Source: Metridium senile (lineage: Eukaryota > Cnidaria > Anthozoa > Actiniaria > Metridiidae). From it: 64,000 bases of DNA. Numbering within the stretch: position 1 is the stretch's first letter; every line of letters begins with the position of its first letter. This document shows positions 21,361 through 36,300 of this stretch, in pieces. The translations under genes and the position numbers were made by a program. The DNA is taken from the NCBI GenBank assembly GCA_949775045.1, contig OX459106.1:4335384-4399383 (forward strand). The letters are read 5' to 3'. The notes beneath the pieces are model-generated. The model was not told where the DNA came from and did no database searches. It saw only the letters and a program-made list of their open reading frames with translations.

Positions 21361-24300
21361 GTTTGTCATTTATTGTTTTTTTTTTGTTTAAATAATTTTA
21401 TTAAAACATAATGTAAACATATACAAATTACGTAATGTCAAAAGAATATAAGAAATACAACATTTTTTAAATAAACAATTGAAAATATTTAGAAACGTTT
21501 TAATTTTTGTTTAAATTTTACTAGATGAATTTCCTGGACATTATTGTTTGTATTAGCTATATATCTAGTGTTGGATCATTTTATTCCATTTTTTCAAATA
21601 AATTTAATTGCAAAACCTTGTTTGCTAAGTTTTTCATATAGATAAAGGTTTTTCTTTCTGTAACTGATTTTCGCAGGTCTATAGGTTGTTTGTTTGAAAA
21701 AAACAAAATTAAGACGTCAAGCCAATCAGATGCTATAGATAATGAGCTCCAAGTATAATACAATTATTTACGGAACGATTACTATATCATGATAAATTCA
21801 CAATAAGAAATCATGGCCGACGAGGAGGTTGTATACACCTAATTCAAAAAGGTTGACGGGGCGAATGGCGATTGGCGATTGGTGATTGGCGATTGCACGA
21901 CCGAAAGGAACTATGGGTAATACGAATTCGCTCTTATTCGTTTCTAAATTTCCCAAATAATGACTCCACCGTTCAGCGAAAACTTTGAGACACCTATCTA
22001 AGGTAATTGCTGAACAGTATTTGGGTAATTTAAAATGAAATAAGAAGAAATTGGTATTACCGACTGTCCCTTTCGGTCGTGCAATCACCAATCGCCAATC
22101 GCCAATCGCCGTTTGCCCCGTCAACCTTTTTTGAATTAGGTGTATCTGATTTACAACACTATTGTTGTTATATCCTGATTTGCATAAGTTTTAACTTAAC
22201 TTTTATGCTGAACATTTTGATAAAACATGAATTAACTGCCCTAGAGATTTTATTAGTCGTTTAAGCTTGCTTCATGCGCCTTCGGCTTGTATATAATTGT
22301 ATCTGCCGATACAACATGGCCGCTCATGTTGTAAACATTACCTACAATCACGTGAATTCGACTTGTAACTATATGTGCCGATACAACATGGCCGCTCATG
22401 TTGTAAACATTACCTACAATCACGCGAATTCGACTTGTAACTATATGTGCCGATACAACATGGCCGATCATGTTGTGAACATTACCTACAATCATACGTC
22501 TATGGCTTGTAATTGTTATTCTCATACAACACGGCTGCTCATGTTGTAAACACTACTAATTTCAAATAGTCATAGCATGATGGGTCCAAATGTGCTCTTT
22601 CTTAACCGGTACCGATTTATTACTTAAAGTGCTTTGGGCCGTAATTTACATGTCTATGACGGATAATACGTCACCCTCGTTTATTATTTCGTATTTTAAA
22701 AACATATTGAATTTACTTATATTTTCCCCAGAAAAACAGTCTGAGAGAATATTTCGATAGCGATGATGATGAGATTCTTCAAGCACAGCTATGCATGAGA
22801 TACCTCTGTTTGGTAGTTATTAACTACACAGACAGAAGTGATGATTTCTGTGTAGCTTTAAGTGAGGCTGGTCTAATATCAAGACTCCTGGATATGATAA
22901 AAAAGATGGAAGATTGCATTGCTTATCATACTCAATTTATGGTGAGTAAATAGATAATATAGGCTAATAGGGGAGGCGTGGTGGTCTTATGGGGCTGATG
23001 TTCTCGGTCCAGGCAACGCGGTATTTATGTGCAAAACACGTTTAAAAATTAATTAGTGCTTCGACGTCTTCGTGGGTAAGCTAGTCTTATCTCGTAAAAC
23101 TAATCTTATTTTACTTTAAATATATTTAAGATGGCGCCGGTCAATGTTTCTGCAGTGTTATTGGCAAAACAATGAGGATTGTCTCGTGCTCATCTCTCAG
23201 TTGAATATATTCTTTATTAATCAGAAGTGAATTTATAAAGACTTCAGGGGCGGGCCACTTGTTATTTGAAAGGGTGGTGGGCGATTTCTAAGTATGCTCT
23301 ATATTTTATTCCGCATTAAAGTGTTGCACAATATTTATCTATACGATCGCTTTATTTTTTATTTTTGCCACATTTGACGTTGCAGGATAATTGTTTACAG
23401 GATCGAGACTTTTTAGGATTTATCACTTTCAAAAGATCAACATCGAATTTTGAGCTAAATATTTACTGTAGTGTAAGGTGATTGTTATGTTAGGTTATGC
23501 CTTGATTTGGTCATATAACACAATCACGGACAACCAGAACATGCTTTAAATAAATCGATAACAAGAGAATAAATACCGACATGCTTTACAGGCTTCAGTG
23601 TGTGGAATGTAGCTTTAACTGCGACAATTATTTTTGAAATATTAATAGGTGTATAGCAAGGAAACGCAGAGATAATACTAGTAATGATTACTTCATTTGT
23701 CTTTTCATTTAAGGATAAAAAGGGTGTACTTAGCAATGAAACAAGTAGAGGATGCATTCTATCCAGCGTGTTGGGGGCAGTGTACAACATGTCCAAACGA
23801 GTCCAAACAAGAACAACTTTTGCTAAATGCAACGCAGTTCAGATTCTTCTGCCACTTATTGATAACAAAGTGTTAGCTTACGCTACAGATGCCCTACTAA
23901 CGTTGGCATACTTGACCGATGATAGTAACAATGAGCAGATTATGACAAATGAAGGTAAATTATCAAAGAATAAGCATTACATCCATGAAATAAAATATAA
24001 TTAATAGCGGAGCTCTGCGCGGGCCGAAGGCCCGCGCAAGCGGAGCACCATACTTTAGAAAAATGGTAACCCATCGAGTTGATTTTTCGTCGACCGACAC
24101 AGGAAGCCCACGCTGTCCGTACGTCCATACGTCCGTGTTCATCACGATTCTGATTGGCTGTTACATTTCGGCGGGAACGAAATTGACGCGCGCGCTAAAT
24201 AGCACTAGATCAACAAAGCAAAGTTGTTCTTTTATCGACAAAAAAAGTCAAACAAACAACAACAAAATACTACTTGCTAATAGCAGAGCTTTCATTAATA

Positions 24301-27300
24301 CAAAATATGAACGGAGAAAGATGAACTTCGAAGAACATAAAGAGAGTTTTGATCGAAGAAGAACATAAACTTGAAGGACATAAAAACGAAGAAATTATAC
24401 TAAAGAAAAGCAAAGGACTGATAACAAAAGATCAAGAACACGTCTTTTCCTTCGCGGTCGAAGAATAGATCTGACAGCAATTTAAAAAAAATTGATAAAG
24501 AAGCGACCTTGTTTGTTATGAAAACTGTCTTCAAATCGCTTCCCTCGGCACAGTTATTGAATTATTTTCAAGCTTGGCAGTTGAACTATGAACAATGTTT
24601 AACCCATCAAAATTCAAGTACATATATTTATTCGTCAAAATACGATCAATGTCATTGAAGAAAGAAAACCTCAAGAAAATAATCACCGATAAAGTAAGTT
24701 CAAGATTATCAATTTTTTTCAAGTTTTTGAGAGACAAAACTCAAAAATTAGTTCAATCTTCAGCTCGTTTCGTCGTAGTTTTCGTGTAAAAGTAGGGACT
24801 GTTTTGAGTCTAAATTAGTTCAATCTTCAACTCGATTTGTCATGGTTTTTGTGTAAAACTAGGGTCCGTCTGTTTTGCAGTCTAAATTAGTGTAATCTTC
24901 AACTCGTTTCGTCGTAGTTTTCGTGTAAAAGTAGGAACTGTTTTGCGGCCTCAATTAGTTCAATATTCAACTCGTTTTGTCATAGTTTTTGTGTAAAAGT
25001 AGGGTTTGTTTTGCAGCCTAAATTAGTTCAATATTCAACTCGTTTTGTCATACGGTTTTTCCTCATAAACGGAAAACATCAAGATGAATTGAAATACAAA
25101 CAATTTAAAATTGGTTGAATAACTTCTGTTTATTTAGCAATATTGACTATTTTATGGCTACTAAACGAGCTTTTTTTAGTAGCGGAGCTCCGCGCGGGCA
25201 GAAGGCCCGCGCAAGCGGAGCACCATACTTAAGAAAAAATGGTAACCCATCGAGTTGATTTTTCATGGACACCACATAGGATCGCGGGCGCGCACGTCCG
25301 TACAACGTCCGTGCCCATCGCGATACTGATTAGCTGTTACATTTCGGCGGGAAAGTGATGCGAATAGCAGAGCCCGATCGAAAGCAGGTTGTTCTTTTAT
25401 CGACAAAAAAAGTCAAACAAACAACAACAAAATACAACATTTAAAATATCAATTGAGAAAGATGAGAAAGATGAACATCGAAGAAAACAAAGATAGTTTT
25501 GGCCGAAGAAGAAAATAAACTTGGGCCGGATACAAAAATGAAGAAATTTAACAGTAGAAAAGAAAACGACAGAAAGGCCAAGAAAACGTGTCTGTAGCTT
25601 CTTGGATGAATAAAGACTTAGTACCAAAGAAGAAAATAAACTTGAAGGAGACAAAAATGAGGAAATTTAACTAAAGAAAAGGAAAATAATGAAAGGCCAA
25701 GAACACGTGTCTGTGGATACAACTTCGTAGAAGAATAAGAATACAGCAACGTAAAAGATTTGAAAAAGAAGCAACTTTATTCGTTATGAAAACTATCTTC
25801 AAAATGCTTCCTTCAGCACAGTTTATTTATGGATTTTCAAGCTTGGCAGTTTAACTATGACCCATGTTTAATTCATCAAAACTGATTCAAGTACATACAT
25901 GTATTCGTCAAAATATTATCGATGTCATTGAGAAGAAGAAAACCTCAGGAAAATAATCACCGATAAAGTAAGTTCAACGAATTATTTTTTCAAGTCAGTT
26001 TTTTGAAAGAAACATTGTTTGATAACGAGCGTGAAAAAACACCTAAAAACTTGAAATAATTAAGCTTCAAAAAAGAAAAAATCCTTTCTCTGTTAACGTT
26101 TTATTATAGAAAGAAAAGAGAAAGGTTTATCTCCTAGCTTTTGATTTACTTTTCGAGATAAAAACCGTAGTACACTAACACGATATTTGTGATTGTACTT
26201 TTCGTACTTTATTTGCATGTCAATTCAAAAAGGGATTTATTCATAACGTACATTTTACAAACTCATAAACGGAAAACATTAAGAGTGAATGTCAGTAAGA
26301 ATCGAACAAAATTTCGATTTTCGCGGCCACACTCAAAAAATAGATTTGGCTTATATTTTGTGTACAGGTAGGACTAGGTATGCAAGAAACCGAACGGGGG
26401 TTCGTTAGTTGAAATCTTTTTTATTTTGGAAGAAATACGATAAAAACTGTTTTCGTTGAAATGACGAGAAATTCAACGCGCGACATGTGTAAATTTGCCA
26501 AACTTTGACTGTCACGAGATCATTCTTAAACCTAAAACTTTAATATTTTTTTGACTTCATTAGGTAGATTAGACATATTACTGTTGATATATATTCGTTT
26601 TAAGATAATTGAAGTATTTTTAAAGAAATAACGATCCGCCAAAGTAGGGTGACTCGCACATATCTAAATTTAGTACAAAACATTACCTTAAAGAGCCGGG
26701 AAAAAACATATGTGGTAGTGTCACAAAAATGTTGATATTCCTGCTATGTTATCTTCTAATGTTGTTCTTTCCAGTGCTGGTTTTATTTGTTTGGGTTATT
26801 TAAAACTTTTCGAGATAATTAGCTTCAAAGTAGTAGAATTTTCAATTTGCATTTACATGAAATCGACAACGGGCAGACACGGGGCAGACACGCATTATCT
26901 AATAAACTTTTGATAATTAAGATAATTATCTCTAATCTGAGAAATATTTTATTTGTGTTGATCTACGGAGCATAGAAGACAATATTTTTACAAGCTGGAG
27001 TAGAATATAAATATTTTTTGTGTTTAGTTCTTTGTGTATGATAGGCGAATTTCTGTGAGTCTCGATCTAAACACTTCTTGCTTTGATTCTCGTGGTGAAT
27101 ACATATATAAAAATAAATATAAAACATTATTTGCTGATACTCTAAAACGGATGTTCAGAATATAACTGATATACAGACTATACGGTATTGTGTGAGCTAT
27201 ATAAAATGGACTAACAGAACCAATTATGTATGAAACCATTTTGCTCATTAATATACAGAGCTAAAAATAGACTTCAAAGTGTACTTCATTTAACGTTAAC

Positions 27301-30300
27301 TATCAATACAAAGTTAAACCGGTTTTAAACTCAATGAAATTCCATATAGTTCTAGTTATAATTCTTCATATAGTTAATAATATCTAGACTTTCTCAAAGC
27401 CCGGGTTTTTTTTCGTTTTGGATCTCTCGTATTACGTCTCTCTTCGTCGCTCGGCAGGACGTCTCGCTTCGCTTGACGTCCTGGAATTTCTAAAGAGTGG
27501 TCGACTTGTAGCAAGTCTAAATAATACCTTTAATACTGTAACTATTAGAGTGCATTTAGTTAAACGTAACTCAATTCCATTACACTAGAACACATATGTA
27601 TAGGAATTGGCATCTTTTTATGGACAATTATTGAAAATCAAGTTTACAAGTTACACAACGTGCGTGTACCGAGAGATACCTTCGAGTATCTACTTTAACA
27701 AACTAACCCTATTTATACAAATTACATCTCCCTAGAGTATAATTTACACAATAATGCCTTAACATAACAGCACGCTAGTATTCATTCCATATCGTTAGAA
27801 AATACATTTGACTTCACCTACAATTATAAAAGCCATCCGCAAAATACACGGTCTAGCAAGAATCCACCCTACGGGGCTGCAGCGGTTTGACTAAATGCTC
27901 CCACTCCGTACTAGTAACAGATTTCTTAATCTTACAATGACATTTTACCTCCACAGCTACTCACAACAAAAAAACACTGAGTAGTGGTTACTCAAATAAC
28001 TGTGTAAATCGGTGCGTACACTTCTAATAGGATTTTGCATTTGCTGTTTTTGATGCCCTAAAAGATACCAATTCGCTGCCTTGAATCCCTAACAGATACG
28101 ACGAGCATACCCGCGCGGCACTTTTACCCTCCATTTACCTTTATCCCATACACCTCCTCCCCCTCCCCCCAGGTTCTCTTACTCTAGTCTGTACTAATTG
28201 AGTATTTTTCGGGGACGATGCGCGATGGCAGCGATGCGCTATTTTCAAGAAGTTACACAAAGGTTGGTCATATGAAAGAAAAAGCCTTATACTTAGGAAC
28301 GGACCAATTGATATTTGATGGGGGGGGGGGGGGGGGGGGCGGAGGAGGAGGAGGGGGCTGAATTCGAAAACTATCGTATCGAACACGCTTTTAAACTCCA
28401 AAAATTATCCTTTGTTGCACGTTAAAAAATATCTAGCAAATGTTAAAAAAATATCTTTCAGCATTTGTGACCAAAACTAATATATCGGGCATCGACAAAA
28501 TTAGCCCCCCCTGTTTGTCCATGCCCGATATATTAGTTTTGGGCACAAATGTTGAAAGATATTTTTTTTACATTTGCTCGATATTTTTTACCGTGCAACA
28601 AAGGATATTTTTTGGAGTTTAGGGACTGCCCAATAATTATCGGGAAGGGGGGATGGGGGGTTTCTAAAATCAATAGGGGGGGTTAAAAGTTAAATTGAAG
28701 TGTAGGGTAGGGGGGCTAGAAGTTAATTGCTAAAAACATGGAGGGGTGGGGGGTGCATAAGTTATATTGGGATTTTGTTATTATAAAATTGAAAATATGC
28801 ATATAAATATATTCAAAATAAATATTCATTGTTATATTTTTTCTACTGTATCAAGAACACAACTTGTCACAGGTGCAAGCTCAAAACCATATATTGAAAT
28901 ATTATGTATAAACTGAGTATCCTTTGTAATAAAAACAAGTACTAAAAACTAAAAGCAAAGAAGACGTCGAAAAAGTGACCAATAAGGAACTGCAACTATA
29001 TCTCAAACAAATAGGTCATGAAGTATCTGGGAACACAAGTAGTTGAACATGTACTTTCGTATGCTAGAGGATCTAGAGCACTTGAAACTGAAGATCTCGA
29101 TGAATAATGAAAACTTGTCCGCTGATGATAGCTCAAGTGATATGGATTCTGAAGACGAATCAAGCGAAGATAGCTCTGACGATGTGGGATATGTCGAAGA
29201 AAGCTTTCAAGTTGTGTTTGTGGCAGATGAAGATATATATAGGACAAGTAAATGTGTGAAGGCCAGTAGAGGAATATATTTGTGCTTTTTTTGGGGGGGG
29301 GGGGGGGGGGGGGGGGGGTTATTAGTTATTTATGCTCAAAAGGTGGAGGGGTAAGAAGTTATTTATACGTTTAGCACAGGGGGGTCTAGCTTTAATTTAA
29401 GCCCAATTTTGAGGATTTTAGAACCCCCCTCCCGATTAAAATTGCACAGTCCCTTAAAAGCGTGTTCGATAGTTTTGATTCACAGTTATTTGAGTAACCG
29501 TTACTCAGTGTTTTTTTGTTGTGAGTAGCTGTGGAGGTAAATTGTCATTGTAAGATTAAGAAATCTGTTACTAGTACGGAGTGGGAGCATTTAGTCAAAC
29601 CGCTGTAGCCCCGTAGGTTGGATTCTTGCTAGACCGTGAATTTTGTGGATGGCTTATATAATTGTAGGTGAAGTCAAATGTATTTTCTAAAGATATGGAA
29701 TGAATACTAGCGTGCTGTACATGTTAAGGCATTATAGTGTAAATTATACTCTAGGGAGATGTAATTTGTATAAATAGGGTTAGTTTGTTAAAGTAGATAC
29801 TCGAAGGTATCTCTCGGTACACGCACGTTGTGTAACTTGTAAACTTTTTTTATAACTAAATTTATTGATTTTATCTAACTAATAGTGTTCAACGATTTAA
29901 CTAAATGCACTCTAATAGTTACAGTAAGGTATTATTAACTATATGAAGAATTATAACTAGCTAGAACTATATGGAATTTCATTGAGTTTAAAACCGGTTT
30001 AAATTTGTATTGATAGTTAACGTTAAATGAAGTACACTTTGAAGTCTATTTTTAGCTCTGTATATTAATGAGCAAAATGGTTTCATACATAAGTGGTTCT
30101 ATTAGTCCATTTTATATAGCTCACACAATACTGTATAGTCTTTTTATCAGTTATATTCTTCATGTCCGTTTTAGAGTATCTGCAAATAATGTTTTATATT
30201 TATTTTTATATATGTATTCACCACGACAATCAAAGCAAGAAGTGTTTAGATCGAGACTCACAGAAATTCGCCTATCATACAAAGAACTAAACACAAAAAA

Positions 30301-33300
30301 TATTTATATTCTAACTCCAGCTTGTAAAAATATTGTCTACTATGGTCGGTAGATCAACACAAATAGATATTTCTCAGATTAGAGATAATTATCTTAATAA
30401 TCAAAAGTTTATTAGATAATGCGTGTCTGCCCCGTGTCTGCCCGTTGTCGATTTCATGTAAATGCAAATTGAAAATTCTACTACTTTGAAGCTAATTATC
30501 TCGAAAAGTTTTAAATAACCCAAACAAATAAAACCAGCACTGGAAAGAACAACATTAGAAGATAACATAGCAGGAATATCAACATTTTTGTGACACTACC
30601 ACATATGTTTTTTCCCGGCTCTTTAAGGTAATGTTTTGTACTAAATTTAGATATGTGCGAGTCACCCTACTTTGACGGATCGTTATTTCTTTAAAAATAC
30701 TTCAATTATCTTAAAACGAATATATATCAACAGTAATATGTCTAATCTACCTAATGAAGTCAAAAAAATATTAAAGTTTTAGGTTTAAGAATGATCTCGT
30801 GACAGTCAAAGTTTGGCAAATTTACACTTGTCGCGCGTTGAATTTCTCGTCATTTCAACGAAAACGGTTTTTATCGTATTTCTTCCAAAATAAAAAAGAT
30901 TTCAACTAACGAACCCCCGTTCGGTTTCTTGTATACCTAGACCTACCTGTACACAAAATATAAGCCAAATCTATTTTTTGAGTGTGGCCGCGAAAATTGA
31001 AATTTTGTTCGATTCTTACTGACATTCACTCTTAAAGATGAATTAAAATACAAACATATTTCAAAATTGGTTGAGTAACTTTTGTTTATTTGGCAATATG
31101 GACAAATGTATTGTTACTAAACGAGCCTGTTTTTTTTTTTACAGAACAAAATTATGTTTTACACAAACTTTTTTATAATAAAATACCTTGTTTTAACATC
31201 CTTGTCTTTTCAAATCGATCCTGTGTTGGTTGATACTTGAGGTCTTTAATTCCACTTCAAAAGAACTTTCAGGTCGTTTGTGTTTTGTTTGAATTTTGAA
31301 GATTTGCAATGAATACTTTTCTAATACGATGAAAAGGTTTTTTTTATAAAGAAATGTTCTAGAATTCCCTTTTTCCCCTTTAATACATAGTTACCATCCC
31401 ATTAAGTACTTGTTCAAGTAACGTTTTTGTCAATATGAAGCTAAAAATCTTGATTTTTCTCAGCGTTTTGTCTTGTGTTTGAAGCGAACTTGAGGGTACC
31501 TTGCCGTTCGCAAACTTACCATGTACGCCGTGTCGTGACACAAAGTCACGCTGTCACGAATTTGTGTGCGATTTGACCTCAAAAAGTAAAATCTAAAAAT
31601 TCATATCTTTCAAAAACTCGTGAATACCCCTAATTTTGTTTCTCTTGAAACGTTATAGTGATATCGAACTTTTTATCTAGGTTCATATTTTAAAAATATA
31701 AATGGTTTGGGTTGGAATTTTAGTCAATAATTCATTATGCACACAAAATACCTTTTTCATAATTTGAGCATAAAATTATTGAAAAATATAGTACGTTGTA
31801 TGCGTGATAAATAAGATTTTTGAATTTTTATCGAAAATATATATATCGCAGATTATTATTTGCTCAAAAAGTAAATAAAATTAAAAGTCCGTTCCACCTA
31901 TATCTATGATTTTGTAGTTTTCTTTTGCGGTTACATAACTAAAATAATTACAGTTTAGATTGGGCATGGCCCATGCACAAAAACTATTTACATGCACATA
32001 TTGATGTTGTTAGAACAAATTTTAAATTAATTTCAATTAATTAATTAAAATTAATTTTTAAATTAATTTAAATTAATTTTTAATTTTTTTAAAAACTGGG
32101 AGCTCCGCTATTAGGTATTACCTAATTTGTATATTAGTTTTTACTTCAAAGTCGTTAATTTTTTTTTTTCAGAACAAAATGATGTTTTACACAAAGTTTT
32201 TCATAATAAAATACCTTGTTTTAAAATCCTTGTCTTTTCAAATCGATCTTGTGTTGGTAGAACTTATTCTTAAGGCTTTTAATTCCATTTGAAAATAACT
32301 TTTTGTTTTGTTTTGAACTGATTTGCCATGACTTATTTTTAGTAAATCTAATACGATGAAAAGGTTTAACCCAGGAGGGAGGGGGTGACTCTATTGTATG
32401 CAAATTAGATTCTCTATCTACAGCGATCTCTAGTGTGACGTCACATGGATACGCTAGATATTCTTGTCAGTTTAGTTTGAAAGCGCCATTTTGAAGTTAA
32501 GAAAACGAGATAAAAGAGAGGTAAAACAGCACATTGTAAAGTAGTTAACCCACAGTGAGTGTTCTTTGTTTATAGATTTACTAGTTGAGCGCAACTGATC
32601 TCGAAAAAACGTTTATAGTTGACTGTATTTTTTCGTTAAAACTTCTCGGGAAGGCTGCCGGTCCTAATCGAAAATGGCCAACCATCATTTGAAAACATCG
32701 TGATTTCGTTGGTAAAACTTTATGGAACATTTTGAAAATAGGAGGTTATATTGGTTATAAGTTTAACTCTAACCAGTTTGATTTTGGTTTTATTTGGAGC
32801 TGTGGTTCTTCTCATCAATCGATTTTTGTGTAGTTTCTCAGCCTTTACAACTTATCATGTACACGATTTCGATAGGAATGTGAATGTTTTGTTTGTTACT
32901 ATTTTTATCAAGTAAAAACAACGATCTTAACTAACAGTTATTGCATTAATTTGCAGTACTATTGCTTATAGTTAAATTGAAGTTGTTGATTTATTTTTAA
33001 AAGTTCAACAAATAGAGCACTTAAAATTAATATTAGTATATAACTTTATCCATGAAAATGTATGCAATTATTGCTACTGACTAGAGCTTTTTCGTATAAG
33101 ACCAATATACTTTTGAATCATACAATATATTTTGTACTCGCACTGGGAATTCAAAATCCGTTATTGTCTTTTCATCTCTTTGTTAATACAAAACAATGGA
33201 ACAAATTAGAAAAAATAAGTCAAGCATTATAATTTGACACGAAATTGTCATAAGTATATAAGAGAATGCGTTCACATGCATTCGTCTTTCATTGAGCAGC

Positions 33301-36300
33301 ATATTCTTCTTACACTGCATGAATCATATCAACAGCTACATATACGACAAACCCTAATTATGAATAAATGACAATGACAAAAGAGAAAATGTATACTTCG
33401 TGTATCTATGGAAAATAGGTTAATTTTTATAATCAAATTTCTTCAAACAAACGTATGTGTCTCTCAGTAAGAAAAGTACAAAGTTCTACAACTGTTGCCA
33501 ACAACCATCTTGGATGACGCCAAATACCTGAAATGCATTTATAGTCTTTGAGATTTTTGAAAACATGTTCCACTTTTATTCTTTTTTGTGAGAGTTTCCT
33601 GTTGAAACGTCTAGCCTTTCTTTGATCTCGAGGATTTTGCATTCTTCTGATTTGGTTTTGCCTAAAAGGTGTGATGAGTGGTGGGATGTCTGGATACCCT
33701 CTGTCGGCCAAGAAAACAACATTGGGTGGTATGTCAAGAGCTAATCCTGGTCCAATTTGGTCCATCAATCGAAAGGTCTGTGCATCATTCATACTGCCAA
33801 GAAATCCCGCCTGAAGAAAACAAATATGACCACGGTTATCACAGACCAACTGTGTGTTTAACAGATGAAAATGGCGGTGCCCACTGTAAAAGTTTCGTTG
33901 TGGCTCTGCCAATGGTCTGTAAATCTCGTGAGGTGTAACGTCAATCAGCCCTACGCAATTGGGAAAAGCGCCCCATGTGTTGCGCATAGAATTCCACTCT
34001 CGTACAGTTGGCCATGTAACTGTGCTGTGAAAATATCTCCAAAGGATACAAATATTTTGGTATAAAAGTGCCGAAATTGTTGATGGACTAACATCAAATA
34101 GTAATGCGAGTGTATCTACATGAGTGTACTTTCTTAACCAAATAAAAACCAGTAAAATCCTGTTGTTCACGTCAAGTTTGTATCGTCTATATCTTAGTCG
34201 AGGCAGGCCATTCCTTGTAATTACAAAAAGACGAGGAGTCACCCCATTGACAATGTCGAGGAAAGACTCTACTGTCTCACCAGTGTTGAGCCAAAATAGG
34301 TATTGTTGGCCAGCAATCAAAGAGAAAACGTCTCGCCCAGAAAAGTTATATCCATGAAAATTAGGAAGAAGTCTATCACGCAGAGAAAGCAAACAGTGGA
34401 TTGGACAGACCAGAGAAAACACAGCAGCAATGAGTTGAGTAAAGACGGATAATAATATGGATAATTGGCGCAGCTGATCGTCATAGATTAAATGAGGTAC
34501 ATCTGGAGGAGCAAGAACTATCAGAGCAGAAGTGACTTGCTGGAACATCGAAAGAAGCCAAAAATATAGACGAATCATTGTGCAATAGTGATTGAGCGAA
34601 AAACACGTAACTGAGTACAAGTGAAAATAAGCCAAAATTGATACTTGCAAAAAGTTTGTTATTTAGTGGCTGTTTTTTCAGTATATCGTACCGCCATTCA
34701 ACCATAGCGCGCAGTCTAATTAAATTCTAATTCAAGGATACAATACTTCATTCAGGTCAATTATTTCTCATTCATATCCAAATTGCCCCAATGTTGTTTT
34801 TAGATTGTTCTCAATTCCTCAATGGGGTTAAGAACAATACAAAAGCGGGATAACTTTGTTACGATTACATGGAACTACAATCATTGTCAAAAGTAGTTGG
34901 CACGATTTTAGTATTTTATCTCATAGTAACTACTTCATTTATTTTAAGTATAAAAAATTTCCCCCCCTTCCCCCCACATCAATGTTGGTGTGAAATGATG
35001 GCGCATTGACAGGTCAACCACACAAGCACCAAACAATGACTCCCACCTCAACATTGCGAAGGGGGGTGGGGGGAGAAATAGAATTTCAGCAGTGCTAAAA
35101 TAACTTTATCACATTCGTGCCAACACTTTTGTCAATGATTGTCTGGAACACTTTTTCACGAATTTCTTGTTTCTACAAAGTCTGTAAACCAAACCAATTT
35201 GATATGACAAAACCTTCGTTGAGTTGTTTCTTTTTATGTGTGAATGGCCCGTGAAGTCCAACTGTGACGTCACTTCTGTCAAGGAATAGGCCAGTGTACC
35301 CCCATACAAGCACCTATCAATTTTGAAAGAAAACCATTCTATCGCGGAGCTAAATTCCCTTGTATTATAAGTCGTATGTATTAAATTGAATTTGTCCTGT
35401 AATTTGGCATAATAAGCCAATGGAAAAATATGCCGAAAACTTAAATTTGAAAATTGCGTTTATTTATAACGAGCGATGAAAGCATGACGTATAATTGAGG
35501 TCAAGCGCGCGCTTGTGATAAAACCAAGTTGAGCTGAAATTCAACGGCTTTATAGCAAAAATTCCACAAACATTGTGTAAAAAGATATTTTAAGTAGTAA
35601 GTAAACACAAATTTGAGTGACTAGCAAACATTTTTTAAACGTTTCTGGTCAAAAATGTTATGTAGTATATAGAAAATAGAGTAGCTCAATGACCGGAAGT
35701 ATTCACGTAGACCACTATATATTCAATAACACTTTTGCAACTAAAATGTTCATGTTTCCTTTATAAAATTAAAAAGCAATTGCAATTAACTACATGTTAG
35801 TAGTATTTAAGTTTATTTCTAGCGCTTTTACTAAACATTGCCTTGCGAAATGCATCCACAAATAGCGATTTTGCACTTTTACAAGGAGCTTCCAACGGTA
35901 CTCCGCACGGTACTCCATGACTAATTTGTTGATAATTGAGAGAATTTTGAATTTGTCGGTCCAAAATATATATCAACATTTGCTTTGCAAATGTTCAAAC
36001 ACCATGGGATGGTTTTTTTCTAAAATTTGTAAATCGCAGCGAAAATATCAACGGTACTCCCCTACTCCACTATAATAAAGCTATAGTTGACCTTTCATTT
36101 GTAATGTTTACAAGGGAGAACCGTTCCAAAATCACCAAAAGAGCGTTTCTAATGGCTATGAACCCTCATAAATGTTAAGATCCTTTGCTGTTCTTTATGA
36201 AAATATCGAAAATTTTTAAAAGCCTTCAGTTTTGACATGTTTTTTAGCGTTTATTGGATGGAGTACCGTTGGGGAGAACCGTTGGGCTCCCTGTGTTAAA

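Larger units (their letters stand above)
21361..22731 (+). other. Intron 1 (1371 bp)
   Basis: Contains a ~308-bp MITE and a 72-bp minisatellite (listed separately); otherwise AT-rich. Ends TTTTCCCCAG. Confidence 0.7.
26283..31031. mobile_element. Long-inverted-repeat transposon with TTAA target duplication, copy 1
   Basis: The left end GAGTGAATGTCAGTAAGAAT and the right end are reverse complements, flanked by TTAA at 26279-26282 and 31032-31035. Arms run about 26283-28009 and 29482-31031 (about 1.7 and 1.55 kb). The left is longer through a small insertion near 27389-27515. The sequence left of TTAA (GGAAAACA) and right of it (AGATGAATT) are adjacent in the duplicate near 25.07 kb, which supports the insertion. 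TTAA duplications are known from piggyBac and Kolobok. No transposase is visible; the mirrored short frames at about 27.0-27.25 and 30.07-30.35 kb are the same arm read twice. Confidence 0.8.
24004..32137 (+). mobile_element. AGCGGAGCTC-family element, complex and interrupted
   Basis: The left end TAGCGGAGCTCTGCGCGGGC and the right end GGGAGCTCCGCTATTAGG are inverted relatives. The 5' part (24004-25170) is repeated in diverged form from 25183 (GGCCCGCGCAAGCGGAGCAC in both). The 3' part (31036-32137) resumes after the nested element. Related ends occur at 41343-41398, and a minus-strand copy lies at 56528-59540. No enzyme is recognised, so it looks non-autonomous. Exact boundaries are uncertain because duplicated fragments continue past 32137. 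Confidence 0.55.

Noticed and set aside
27024..30352. Two similar proteins starting MSKMVSYI on opposite strands
   Set aside because: They are the two arms of an inverted repeat. Differences between them are mostly amino-acid changing, so there is no sign of selection on protein.
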